In this document: one piece after another, positions 1 through 8,624 of the stretch
Numbering within the stretch: position 1 is the first letter of the stretch
Layout: each line of letters starts with the position of its first letter
Assembly: GCA_021801265.1 (NCBI GenBank)
Contig: JAJYYE010000004.1
Coordinates: 62,001-126,000 of the forward strand
Origin: Pseudomonadota bacterium
GTDB lineage: Bacteria > Pseudomonadota > Gammaproteobacteria > Halothiobacillales > Halothiobacillaceae
Direction of reading: 5' to 3'
DNA: 64,000 nt
Made by a program: the position numbers and the translations under genes
Notes under the pieces: generated by a model
What the model was told of the DNA's origin: nothing
Database searches by the model: none
The model's input: only the letters and a program-made list of their open reading frames with translations

Positions 1-86
1 GCCACGGTTTTCCCATGTGGCAGACGGCAGTTTGTCAGTATCTCTACAAGGCCAGCACGGCGGAACACAGACAGAATTTTGCTCAT
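1..86 (-). CDS. Partial hypothetical protein (N-terminus only)
   Basis: An open frame starts at an ATG on the minus strand (complement of 84-86) and runs off the left edge, giving 28 codons beginning MSKILSVFRRAGLVEIL. A good Shine-Dalgarno-like GAGAGG lies about 6 bases upstream, which supports a real start. The visible stretch is short, basic and has no diagnostic motif. I do not recognise the family. It lies downstream, in the same direction, of the decayed toxin-antitoxin pair. Confidence 0.45.
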   Translation of the reverse strand, partial: MSKILSVFRRAGLVEILTNCRLPHGKTV

Positions 87-167
87 ATCAACCTCTCGAT
101 AAAAAATGGTGAAACGGGTTTTTGCCCGCATCACCAAGTTATCCAGGGGGTTCGGAATTCAGATTAA

Positions 168-448
168 TCAATAAACCGCGTCATGATCGTCCACATCCAC
201 CAGAATAATTCTCTGATCTTGAATCAGCAACTCAAGTGTAATGCGGTGCGAAAGATGAATGGAGGCTGAGTGCAGCGCTTGCAGCTTCCCACTTTAAAGG
301 GTGCAGCCGCAACGAAGGGTGGTGTGGATTAAGCGCAAGCAATTGCAGAGCTTTTAGGGTACTACTGTCTTTCAAGCTCGGGGGGGCGCTTCAGAAATCG
401 CAGGGCACGCCGCTCATATTGCTCTGTGAATATCAGCTAATAACTCAT
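168..448 (-). pseudogene. Decayed RelE/ParE-family toxin
   Basis: Translation in three pieces recovers a toxin of roughly 93 residues. The start ATG overlaps the antitoxin stop. The first piece contains EQYERRALRFLKR, the middle piece TLKALQLLALNPHHPSLRL, and the end ASIHLSHRITLELLIQ followed by the typical ...VDVDDHDAVY terminus. These are hallmark segments of RelE/ParE-like toxins, which normally inhibit translation or gyrase. The gene is broken by an in-frame TAG at codon 4, another TAG near codon 29, and at least two frameshifts (near positions 360 and 275). It cannot make a functional toxin. Homology is recognised by eye. Confidence 0.75.
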
Positions 449-703
449 GAACTTGCTTTTAATTTAGACAAATGTGCCTCGGGCGAGGTTTGCACGAACC
501 GCCCAACAGGTAGATCAGCACGAGTTTCAGCCAGCGCCGCTTCCAGCTCACACTCGCGCAGTGTAGTGATATTGCTCAATATCCATAACCACAAAGCGAT
601 TTTTTCCGCGAACTGAAACAATGGCTTCGGTGTGTTCTGCCAGTAGTGCCTCAATCACCGCGACACCTTTTGTTTTAAGATCATTGGCCGTCAAATATGA
701 CAT
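445..703 (-). pseudogene. Frameshifted Phd/YefM-family antitoxin
   Basis: The start ATG at 703 has a strong GAGGAGG ribosome site. The N-terminal half (MSYLTANDLKTKGVAVIEA, then FVVMDIEQYHY) is a Phd/YefM DNA-binding antitoxin. One extra A after the codons for QYHY shifts the frame. Removing it restores LRECELEAALAETRADL and a C-terminal toxin-binding tail ending in ...HLSKLKASS. In a working module this protein would repress its own promoter and neutralise the overlapping toxin. Here the shift truncates it after about 50 residues with an aberrant tail. The toxin downstream is also broken, so the module looks dead. Confidence 0.8.
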
Positions 704-975
704 GACTTGCCTCCTCATGCGTTGTTGAATCACTCGTTCAGTGGTGTATTAAATAGTGCGATCAATCAAGTGATTTTGTGCCGACAATTTTCTTTGCTGC
801 AGAGCGGATCGTTGCAGGAGGGGCGCAACCCTGTGTGATTGCGCCGGCATGGTGAAGTTGACAAGCCTGACTTAAAAAGTCCATCAGGCCGAAGGTACGT
901 TCCGCCACTATCTGAAAGAATCAAAACTTCACCAGATACCGATGCAAAAGGGGGGAAGGGAGAAGGCGCTTTTAA
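704..975. other. Gene-free gap between antitoxin and manB
   Basis: No gene is supported here. The only structure I see is a 7-bp perfect stem GGCGCAA/TTGCGCC with a 10-base loop at 822-845, preceded by GCAGGAGGGG. It could be a worn relative of the REP-like repeats described elsewhere in the window. No T-tract follows on either strand, so it is not a convincing terminator. Confidence 0.4.
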
Positions 976-2493
976 TCAGATATTTCTTAAGGCAGCAATA
1001 ACCGCAGCGCACAGCGTTTGTGCCCGCACCAAACTATCCGCTTCCGTGTAGCAGCGTAATTCCGGTGCATTGCCCGAAGGGCGCAAATGCACAATTTCAT
1101 CATTCAAAAATGAAACACGCACCCCATCGGTTAAATCGATGTGCACGGGCTTTGCCCCTACCAGCGCACCGAATTGCAGATCAAACGTGGTGAGCGCCGC
1201 TTCATCACCGCGCATAAAGGGCGCCAGAATTTCCTGTGAACGCTCGGTAGGAAACGCTTTAATCCGATCACTCGCAGCAAAACGGGGCGGCAAGCTCGCC
1301 ACCAGTTTTGATACGCGCAGATCCTGTTCCTTGGCCAAAACCAGTGTCGCAATCATGGGCAGCAGCGCATCTCGCGTGGGCAAGGCCGGCAACACACGCC
1401 CATCACGGGTGAAATCCGAGGCCAACAAAAAGCCGCCATTGGCTTCAAACCCACACACCCGTGTTTCGCCATTCACCAATGCCTTATTCATGGCATCAAT
1501 CACATAAGGTGAGCCAATCCGCGTGCGCAGCACAGAATTAAATTCACCGGTTTTTTCCAGCGCCGTGTTGCTGCTCACCGGCGTAACCACCACATCCGCA
1601 CGCAATGCGCGCGCCGTTAAAATGCCCAGCACATCACCGCGCAGCCACTGGCCGCGCTCATCGGATAAGAGCGGGCGATCCGAATCACCATCGGTCGAAA
1701 CAATCGCATCGAAGCGATGCTCAAGTGCCCATTGCGCGGCCAAAGCCACATCCTCGGGCCGCACCGCTTCCGTATCCACCGGAATAAACTGCTGCGAGCG
1801 CCCGAGCGACACGGTTTTGGCACCCAACGCGTGAAAAACCGTATTCATCACATCCCGCCCCACGGCTGAATGCTCATAAACCCCCACCGTTTTATCGGCC
1901 AACGCATCTTCGCCAAAAAAATCCACATAACGCGCCACATAAGCAGAAACCGCATCCACCGGCTCGCCCAAATCGACCGCATGGATCAGTGCGCCCACCG
2001 CATCAAACCATCCCTCGGGCACAGCAACCTGCTGCGCAAAAATGCCCGCTTCATCACTTTTAAGCAGCTCACCATCGGCTCGATTGAATTTAATCCCGTT
2101 GCGATCATCGGGGATATGGCTGCCCGTAATCATCAGCGAGGGAATGCTGCGAGAAAACCCATATAAAGACACCGCAGGCGACGGCACAAAACCCGCATAA
2201 GCCACCACCCCGCCCAGCGCCTGCACCGCCGCCGCACAGGCGCGCATAATGCGGGGCGAGCTGGGACGCAAATCCCCCGCAATGGCCACTGCCATGCCAG
2301 GTGCGAACTGCCCAAGCGAGGCCATGTACTGCAAGAATCCTGCGGTATACACAAAGCAGACTTCATCCGTCATGGCGGCAACCAGCCCGCGTGCGCCTGA
2401 AGTACCGAAGGCAACTGAAGTGCTTTTAGCCACCTCAGCGACAGAAAAAACGGGGCTTAAATATGAAGCGGCAACGGTATAATGGGTTTGCAA
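976..2493 (-). CDS. manB: Phosphomannomutase/phosphohexomutase
   Basis: Cytoplasmic alpha-D-phosphohexomutase of 505 aa, which interconverts hexose 6- and 1-phosphates. With ManC in the same locus it would supply mannose-1-phosphate for GDP-mannose. The catalytic phosphoserine loop TGSHIPDDRNG is at about residues 123-133 (Ser125) and the metal loop DGDSD is at 268-272. The sugar-binding GFEANGG and the C-terminal phosphate-binding RPSGNAPELR are present. An Ile replaces the usual Asn in the TASHNP-type loop, as in some ManB/CpsG branches. It is the last gene of the long minus-strand polysaccharide run, 8 bp downstream of rfbA. Phosphomannomutase versus phosphoglucomutase specificity cannot be decided by eye. 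GDP-mannose context favours mannose. Confidence 0.88.
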   Translation of the reverse strand: MQTHYTVAASYLSPVFSVAEVAKSTSVAFGTSGARGLVAAMTDEVCFVYTAGFLQYMASLGQFAPGMAVAIAGDLRPSSPRIMRACAAAVQALGGVVAYAGFVPSPAVSLYGFSRSIPSLMITGSHIPDDRNGIKFNRADGELLKSDEAGIFAQQVAVPEGWFDAVGALIHAVDLGEPVDAVSAYVARYVDFFGEDALADKTVGVYEHSAVGRDVMNTVFHALGAKTVSLGRSQQFIPVDTEAVRPEDVALAAQWALEHRFDAIVSTDGDSDRPLLSDERGQWLRGDVLGILTARALRADVVVTPVSSNTALEKTGEFNSVLRTRIGSPYVIDAMNKALVNGETRVCGFEANGGFLLASDFTRDGRVLPALPTRDALLPMIATLVLAKEQDLRVSKLVASLPPRFAASDRIKAFPTERSQEILAPFMRGDEAALTTFDLQFGALVGAKPVHIDLTDGVRVSFLNDEIVHLRPSGNAPELRCYTEADSLVRAQTLCAAVIAALRNI

Positions 2494-2501
2494 TTAATAC
2501 A

Positions 2502-3389
2502 TCACTTATGTTTTGCTAATTTTTTCTCATCAAGCATGGCGAGTAAATATTTACCCGTTTTGTTCTTTTTAAGCGGTTCAGCGATTTTCCGCACACGCTC
2601 ATCAGTAATCCAACCTTTCCGCCAGCCAATTTCAGTGGGAGAAAGCACTTTAAGACCTTGTCTGCGCTCAATAATTTCAATAAACTGCCCGGCTTCAAGC
2701 AACGACTGATGCGTGCCCGCATCCAACCACACACTGCCCTGCCCCATCACAGTCACTTGTAAATCACCGCGTTCAAGATAAACCTGATTAACTGTCGTAA
2801 TTTCGAGCTCGCCCCGATCAGAAGGCTTGATTGTTTCAGCAACTTTTATCACATCATTGTCGTAAAAATAAAGTCCGGTGACGGCATAGTTGGATTTGGG
2901 TTTCTTGGGTTTCTCTTCAATACTGAGTGCTTTAAAGTTTTCATCAAAATCAACCACACCGTACCGATCAGGATCCTCTACATGATAGGCGAATACATGG
3001 GCGCCTTTTTTAATAGAAGCGGCAGATTTAAGTGTCTCACTTAAATCCTGGCTCCAAAAAATATTATCACCCAAAATCAAGCACACACTATCGTCACCAA
3101 TAAACTCTTTGCCGATAATGAATGCTTGTGCCAGTCCATCGGGAGATGGTTGCTCCGCATAGGTTAACTTGACACCAAATTGACTGCCATCGCCGAGCTG
3201 ACGCTGGAATAACGGCGCATCATGCGGGGTGGTAATAATCAAAATATCCCGAATATTGGCGAGCATTAATACGCCAAGTGGGTAATAAATCATTGGCTTG
3301 TCATAAACCGGTAAAAGTTGCTTTGAAATCACTTGAGTCAGTGGATATAACCGTGTGCCCGAGCCACCCGCGAGAATAATACCTTTCAT
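2502..3389 (-). CDS. rfbA: Glucose-1-phosphate thymidylyltransferase
   Basis: First enzyme of dTDP-L-rhamnose synthesis: glucose-1-phosphate plus dTTP gives dTDP-glucose. The 295-aa length is standard for RmlA. The nucleotide-binding signature [11 protein letters not shown] is at residues 8-18, followed by [17 protein letters not shown]. Other conserved blocks ([18 protein letters not shown]) are present. It sits with rfbB, rfbD and rfbC, so the four-enzyme pathway is complete in this window. There is an 86-bp gap to rfbB. No damage is visible. Confidence 0.95.
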   Translation of the reverse strand: MKGIILAGGSGTRLYPLTQVISKQLLPVYDKPMIYYPLGVLMLANIRDILIITTPHDAPLFQRQLGDGSQFGVKLTYAEQPSPDGLAQAFIIGKEFIGDDSVCLILGDNIFWSQDLSETLKSAASIKKGAHVFAYHVEDPDRYGVVDFDENFKALSIEEKPKKPKSNYAVTGLYFYDNDVIKVAETIKPSDRGELEITTVNQVYLERGDLQVTVMGQGSVWLDAGTHQSLLEAGQFIEIIERRQGLKVLSPTEIGWRKGWITDERVRKIAEPLKKNKTGKYLLAMLDEKKLAKHK

Positions 3390-3475
3390 CTTTTAATCCC
3401 TATACTTAAACATAATAATTAAATTTAGCCCCGCTCTCCCCAATCCCTCGCCGAGTACAGGGAGGATGCGTTCCA

Positions 3476-4543
3476 TCAGAGGCTGCCTAAACGCTCGCCT
3501 TGATAACTGCCATCACGCACACGCCGCCACCACACTTCGTTATCCAAATACCATTGCACAGTTTTACGCAGGCCAGATTCAAAAGTTTCGATGGGTTTCC
3601 AACCCAATTCCCGCTGAATTTTGCTGGCATCAATCGCATAGCGCTGGTCATGCCCTGGTCGATCTCTCACATAAGTGATTAAATCGGCATAGTGCTTTAT
3701 CACTGAATTGTTTGGCAGGGGGCGCATCTCATCCAGCAAGCCGCAAATCCCTTTTACCACATCGATATTACGCTGTTCATTGTGGCCGCCAATGTTGTAT
3801 TCCTCGGCATTTTTGCCGTGCTCGAACACATGTACCAAGGCGCGGGCATGATCTTCCACATATAGCCAATCGCGCACCTGCGCGCCATTGCCATACACGG
3901 GCAAAGGCTTGCCTTCAAGCGCATTCAGAATCACCAACGGAATCAATTTTTCAGGAAAGTGGAACGGGCCGTAGTTGTTCGAGCAATTAGTGGTCACTAC
4001 CGGTAAGCCATAAGTGTGATGCCATGCACGCACGAGGTGATCGGAAGCCGCCTTGCTGGCCGAATAGGGCGAATTGGGTTGATAGGGCGTTTGTTCGGTG
4101 AATAAACCTGTCTCGCCCAGCGTGCCGTACACCTCATCGGTTGAAATATGGTGAAACCGAAAATTGTGTTTCTTGTCATTTTCCAGCCCATTCCAATAAC
4201 CACGCGCCGCCTCAAGCAAGGTGTACGTACCGACAATATTGGTTTGAATAAACTCAGCCGGGCCATCAATCGAGCGATCAACATGGCTCTCGGCGGCTAA
4301 ATGCATCACACCATCGGGTTCGTATTGAGCAAATAATGCGTTTAGCACATCTGCATTGCAAATATCCGCCTGGGCAAAATGATAGCGTGGGTTCTTCGCC
4401 ACCATCGCCACCGAATCGGGATTGCCTGCGTAAGTGAGCTTATCGACGTTGACCACCCTGTGGTCGGTGTGATCAATAAGATGGCGGATCACCGCAGAGC
4501 CAATAAAGCCCGCGCCACCGGTAATCAATAAAGTTTTTGACAT
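3476..4543 (-). CDS. rfbB: dTDP-glucose 4,6-dehydratase
   Basis: Second enzyme of the dTDP-rhamnose pathway, an extended short-chain dehydrogenase of 355 aa. It removes water from dTDP-glucose via bound NAD. The NAD-binding GGAGFIGS is at residues 9-16, the catalytic acid/base triad STDEVYG is at 134-140 (Thr135, Asp136, Glu137), and YSASK is at 160-164. It lies between rfbA and rfbD on the minus strand. The upstream 137-bp gap to rfbD contains an inverted REP-like pair, so the rfb genes may be split into two transcripts here or share mRNA-stabilising structure. Confidence 0.95.
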   Translation of the reverse strand: MSKTLLITGGAGFIGSAVIRHLIDHTDHRVVNVDKLTYAGNPDSVAMVAKNPRYHFAQADICNADVLNALFAQYEPDGVMHLAAESHVDRSIDGPAEFIQTNIVGTYTLLEAARGYWNGLENDKKHNFRFHHISTDEVYGTLGETGLFTEQTPYQPNSPYSASKAASDHLVRAWHHTYGLPVVTTNCSNNYGPFHFPEKLIPLVILNALEGKPLPVYGNGAQVRDWLYVEDHARALVHVFEHGKNAEEYNIGGHNEQRNIDVVKGICGLLDEMRPLPNNSVIKHYADLITYVRDRPGHDQRYAIDASKIQRELGWKPIETFESGLRKTVQWYLDNEVWWRRVRDGSYQGERLGSL

Positions 4544-4575
4544 TTTCGCTTAAACCTATAAAAAATTGATCTGAA

Positions 4576-4646
4576 GTAAGAGGGGGGTTCAACCCCGACA
4601 TAACGGCTTGCCCGTTCAACACCGCATCGGGGATAAATCTCCTCAA
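4576..4646. repeat. REP-like inverted repeat pair (copy A)
   Basis: Two oppositely oriented copies of a short imperfect palindrome lie between rfbB and rfbD. One, at 4576-4600, reads GTAAGAGGGGGGTTCAACCC followed by CGACA. The other, at about 4622-4646 on the complement, contains GAGGAGATTTATCCCC followed by GATGCGGTGTT. The latter is nearly identical to a copy at 13474 (GAGGAGATTTATCCCC then AATGCGGTGTT). The arrangement resembles bacterial REP doublets (BIME-like). A REP-associated transposase is not present in the window. Confidence 0.7.
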
Positions 4647-4680
4647 GCGCACCATGTTTAACCTGCCATAGGATTGGCGC

Positions 4681-5628
4681 TTAAATTTTAGGTTGATCGA
4701 TTTCTTGCAGCACTTGAGCAAGCGCGGCTTCCCAGTGGGGAAGCTGCACACCAAATTGTGCACAGAGTTTGTTCGTATTCATCACTGAATACTTTGGGCG
4801 TGGCGCGGGCAATGGGTATTCATGCGTGGCAATCGGCAGCAACTCGCGGCAAGCAATCGATTCATTCCTGCGCAGATGCGCCACGATTTTACCGGCAAAA
4901 TCGAACCACGAACCTTGCCCTCCGGAAACCAAATGGTAAATACCACTCACCTTGTCCCAGTCGGCGTAAGCGGATCTCCGATCAACCCCAATTTGCGCTA
5001 AAACTTGTGCGGTGGCCTCGGCAATATGCCGCGACCAAGTCGGACAGCCCATTTGATCGCCCACAATTTTAAGCATTTCCCGCTCACGCGCCAATCGGCG
5101 AATGGTACGCAGGAAATTATTACCCCGTGTGCCATAAACCCAACTGGTGCGGAAAATCAGATGCGGAATTTGTGCAGTGGCAAGCGCTTGCTCACCGACT
5201 AACTTACTACGGCCATATTCGCTTTGCGGATTCACCGCATCAGCCTCACAGTACGGCTCTGTTTTCGTGCCATCAAACACATAATCTGTTGAGTAATGTA
5301 TCAACAATGCACCGACATTTTTCGCCGCAAACGCCAACTGCACCAACGCATCGCCATTTATCATTTGGGCTAATTCGCGTTCAGATTCGGCCTTATCGAC
5401 CGCCGTATAAGCCGCCGCATTCACAATCACATCCGGGTTGACCTGCTCAACAATCGCCGCAATCGAATCGATATCCGCCAAATCAAGTACCACATCGCCG
5501 CCTTGGCGACTGGCGACAATCACCGTACCAAGCGAACACAACGTGCGCTTTAACTCAAAAGCCACCTGGCCCTGATCGCCAATGAGCAAAAGTTTAGGGC
5601 GGGAACGAGAAATGGGATTCGTCATCAC
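4681..5628 (-). CDS. rfbD: dTDP-4-dehydrorhamnose reductase
   Basis: Final enzyme of the dTDP-L-rhamnose pathway, reducing dTDP-4-keto-L-rhamnose with NAD(P)H. It is a 315-aa extended SDR. The cofactor loop GDQGQVAFEL is at residues 17-26, with a STDYVFDG block at 113-120 and the catalytic YGRSK at 138-142. Its start overlaps the rfbC stop by 4 bp (ATGA), so the two are translationally coupled. The length is slightly above the usual ~300 because of a short N-terminal extension (MMTNPISRSR) before the first beta strand. Confidence 0.94.
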   Translation of the reverse strand: MMTNPISRSRPKLLLIGDQGQVAFELKRTLCSLGTVIVASRQGGDVVLDLADIDSIAAIVEQVNPDVIVNAAAYTAVDKAESERELAQMINGDALVQLAFAAKNVGALLIHYSTDYVFDGTKTEPYCEADAVNPQSEYGRSKLVGEQALATAQIPHLIFRTSWVYGTRGNNFLRTIRRLAREREMLKIVGDQMGCPTWSRHIAEATAQVLAQIGVDRRSAYADWDKVSGIYHLVSGGQGSWFDFAGKIVAHLRRNESIACRELLPIATHEYPLPAPRPKYSVMNTNKLCAQFGVQLPHWEAALAQVLQEIDQPKI

Positions 5629-6191
5629 ACACCACCTGCCGAATACACCGGTAACCGATCACGCGGAAACTCTGCCAAGGGGATGCCCAACTTGTCTTTT
5701 GCCGATAAATCGGGATGCTCAATCGGCCAAGGGATATTCAAATCCGCATCATTCCACAGCACACAGCCCTCGTCGCTGGGGCGATACGACTCGGTACATT
5801 TGTACGCAAATAAAGCCGTTTCACTCGTGACGCAAAAACCGTGGGCAAAACCGGCGGGCACATAAAACTGGCGTTTGTTTTCAGCCGAGAGCACCACCGC
5901 CGCCCACTGGCCGAAGGTGGGCGAGCCTAAGCGGATATCCACCGCTACATCATAAACCTCGCCCTGTAACACATACACGAGTTTGCCTTGCGCATTCGGG
6001 TTTTGAAAATGCAACCCCCGCAACACCCCACGGCGCGAAAATGACAAGTTATCCTGAACAAAATCCTCCTTTAGCCCCGCCTCGCGGTAGCGAGCGGCGT
6101 TAAAGGTTTCCATAAAAAAACCGCGCTCATCACCAAACACCTTGGGTTCGAAAATCAGCACGCCATCTAATTTGGTTTTAATTGTATTCAA
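5625..6191 (-). CDS. rfbC: dTDP-4-dehydrorhamnose 3,5-epimerase
   Basis: Third rhamnose-pathway enzyme: a cupin-fold epimerase of about 188 aa acting on dTDP-4-keto-6-deoxyglucose. Visible hallmarks are FGDERGFF near the N-terminus, VQDNLSFSRRGVLRGLHFQ with the catalytic His, and a later ESYRP block with the catalytic Tyr. I place the start at a TTG (6191) because AGGGAG lies 6 bases upstream and the protein then begins NTIKTKLDGV, as in the family. A longer frame from another TTG at 6227 has no ribosome site. The stop overlaps rfbD by 4 bp. Confidence 0.92.
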   Translation of the reverse strand: MNTIKTKLDGVLIFEPKVFGDERGFFMETFNAARYREAGLKEDFVQDNLSFSRRGVLRGLHFQNPNAQGKLVYVLQGEVYDVAVDIRLGSPTFGQWAAVVLSAENKRQFYVPAGFAHGFCVTSETALFAYKCTESYRPSDEGCVLWNDADLNIPWPIEHPDLSAKDKLGIPLAEFPRDRLPVYSAGGV

Positions 6192-6227
6192 TGCAGGCTC
6201 CCTAAATTTATAAAAAATAAAAAACAA

Positions 6228-8603
6228 TCAAACGGTCAACGGATACCCATGATGGGGAGATTTAACAATCCCATCGGCTAATACAAAGTTCTCATGCCCC
6301 AAACTTAAATTAGGGTTGTAGTACGGATCCTGTGTTAAAGCATTGCCCCATTTACGCTTCATGAAGGCCACCTCACCGTCAAATCGGGCTTGTTTCTCGG
6401 GCGAGTTTTCTTGCCCTCGGCTGATCGACTCATGGTGATACAACACGGCATAGGGCGTATAAATGTTGCGAAAACCTGCCTCACGCACTTTAAGGCAAAA
6501 ATCCACATCATTAAATGCCACGGCGAGTGACTCATCCAAGCCGCCAACCTGCTCAAACACCACTTTGCGTACCAACAAACAGGCGGCAGTCACTGCAGAC
6601 AAGGTTTGCGTTAAATTGGCGCGGCCAAAATAGCCCCAGTCGTCGCATTGTTTGAATTTATGGGCATGGTTGGCAATACCCCCTTGCCCCAAAATAACCC
6701 CCGCATGCTGAATGCTGCCGTCGGCATACAAAAGTTTAGCGCCTACAGCGCCAATTTCCGGGCGCAGAGCATGGCTAACCAGTTCGCTCAACCACTCAGG
6801 GCTGATCACCTCGATATCGTTATTGATCAGACCGATAATCTCGCCGCGCGCCAGCGTCACGGCATGGTTATTGATCGCCGAATAATTGAACGGCGCATCG
6901 TATTGGATGACACGGATACGCGGATCGCTGGCGAGTGACGCCAGATACGCCAGCGCAGCCGCGTCACTCGACTGGTTATCCATCACCAGAATTTCATAGT
7001 TTGGGTAATCCGTTTTGGTCTGGATGCTGGTAATGCACTGCCGCAAAAAATCGACCTGATCGCGTGTCGGGATAATCAGCGATACCAAAGGCAGACTTGC
7101 CGGCAGTGGGTAACGCGTGCGATAGAACCCCGCTGTGTCCGTCTCCTCAACCTGAATTGCCATGCCCTCAAAATGCGCCTGCAAGGCGCACAGCCCCGCC
7201 GTACTCGCGTAACTTTTATTGCCGTGCGCCACGGCGGTAGACGCCGCATGCGCCCGCCAGTGATACAGCACACGTGGAATATGCCGAATCTGCGCGGCGC
7301 TGACCTGCCGCACACAGCGCAGCGCCAGGTCATAATCCTGCGACCCTTCAAACCCCAGCCTGAAACCACCTACCGCGCGCACCAGTTCGGCCCGATACAC
7401 CCCGAGATGTGAAAACATATTCTGCGAATAAAACAGATCCGGGTTCCAATCGGATTTGAAATACGGCTCGGTTCTAAAGCCATATTCGTCTATTTTATCC
7501 TCATCGGAGTAAATCAAAGCCACATCCGGATAGCGGTTAATCTCCACTGCCACGTGATACAGCGCATGCGCAGGTAGCACATCGTCCTGATCCATCAGCA
7601 CCACAAATTCGCCCGTCACCAAAGCCAGTGCAGTATTCGATGCCGCAGAAATATGGCCATTATTCGGGCGCAACACCGCTTTAATTCGCGCATCTCGCGC
7701 CTGATATCGCTCAATAATGCTGCGCACTTCACTATTGGTAGAAGCATCATCTGCAATACACAATTCCCAATAGGGGTAATGCTGCGCTAAAACAGAATCG
7801 AGCGCCGCTGTAAAAAAAGCCAATGGCGGGTTATATACGGGCATCACAATAGAAAGCAGCGGTTTAAGTGGCAACTGTGGAATATGATTATCAATGGCGC
7901 GCATATCGTCATCACTAAGCGTATCGTTGCGCAGGATAAACTTGGGGTAATCAACAGCGCTGGAATTAACCCGTCGCAAATTGGCAGACCATGTATAGGC
8001 ATGAGTTAAATCAACAAATGGGCTAAACCAGCGCACCCCATCACGCTCGGCGGGTGACGACTGCCGAAAACGCCAGACATCCTCCCAGACCCGCCAGGCA
8101 CGGCGAAAAAAAGCCTCTACCGGTGTAATGCGGTGAAAAATCAGATCGCTTTGCGTAAAGCGCCCCGCGCTTTCCATGGGTTGCCATAAAACATTATTCA
8201 AGCCCTGCGGCAAATAGACCACCTCGCGAATCGTGCCCCGACGGTTGGAGGGGATAAAGATACTGTCTTCATCAATAGGGCCACACCCGCGATTGACATA
8301 CAGCTTGGCAATTCGGTTGCCACCGTGCCGTACCAGTGCCGCTTCAAGATAAAACCAGCCAGCAGAGGGGGAAGACGATTCAGGGATTAGTTGGAAGCAC
8401 GGATGATCGGCAGCGGCATAATAATCACCATTGTCTGCATTAATGACTACGACATCGTTGAAGGGCAATGGCTGGACGGGGTGGAATTGGCTAGGCAGTA
8501 GCCGCAACACCCGCTCCAGCCATTGCACGAATGGCGGTGGGGGAGGCAAGAGTGTTTTTCTGACGTTGCGGATTAGTTCTTGATTATCGCGCATACTGAT
8601 CAC
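6228..8603 (-). CDS. Two-domain family 2 glycosyltransferase
   Basis: A 791-aa cytoplasmic enzyme that probably builds the surface polysaccharide. Residues about 1-240 form an N-terminal region without a motif I can name. A first GT2 domain starts near 245 (SIVMPVYNPP; ELCIADDAS; VLMDQDD). A second starts near 503 (SLIIPTRDQ; EILVMDNQSS; GLINNDIE; FNDVDFCLKVREAGF) and ends near 755. Both carry the GT-A DxD-type acidic motifs (MDQDD, NNDIE), so both may be active. The donor sugar cannot be read; dTDP-rhamnose and GDP-mannose are made by neighbours. It lies 21 bp downstream of a larger gene whose last ~560 residues are clearly paralogous to it. Confidence 0.88.
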   Translation of the reverse strand: MISMRDNQELIRNVRKTLLPPPPPFVQWLERVLRLLPSQFHPVQPLPFNDVVVINADNGDYYAAADHPCFQLIPESSSPSAGWFYLEAALVRHGGNRIAKLYVNRGCGPIDEDSIFIPSNRRGTIREVVYLPQGLNNVLWQPMESAGRFTQSDLIFHRITPVEAFFRRAWRVWEDVWRFRQSSPAERDGVRWFSPFVDLTHAYTWSANLRRVNSSAVDYPKFILRNDTLSDDDMRAIDNHIPQLPLKPLLSIVMPVYNPPLAFFTAALDSVLAQHYPYWELCIADDASTNSEVRSIIERYQARDARIKAVLRPNNGHISAASNTALALVTGEFVVLMDQDDVLPAHALYHVAVEINRYPDVALIYSDEDKIDEYGFRTEPYFKSDWNPDLFYSQNMFSHLGVYRAELVRAVGGFRLGFEGSQDYDLALRCVRQVSAAQIRHIPRVLYHWRAHAASTAVAHGNKSYASTAGLCALQAHFEGMAIQVEETDTAGFYRTRYPLPASLPLVSLIIPTRDQVDFLRQCITSIQTKTDYPNYEILVMDNQSSDAAALAYLASLASDPRIRVIQYDAPFNYSAINNHAVTLARGEIIGLINNDIEVISPEWLSELVSHALRPEIGAVGAKLLYADGSIQHAGVILGQGGIANHAHKFKQCDDWGYFGRANLTQTLSAVTAACLLVRKVVFEQVGGLDESLAVAFNDVDFCLKVREAGFRNIYTPYAVLYHHESISRGQENSPEKQARFDGEVAFMKRKWGNALTQDPYYNPNLSLGHENFVLADGIVKSPHHGYPLTV

Positions 8604-8624
8604 TTTGCTTTCTTAAAGCAATGC

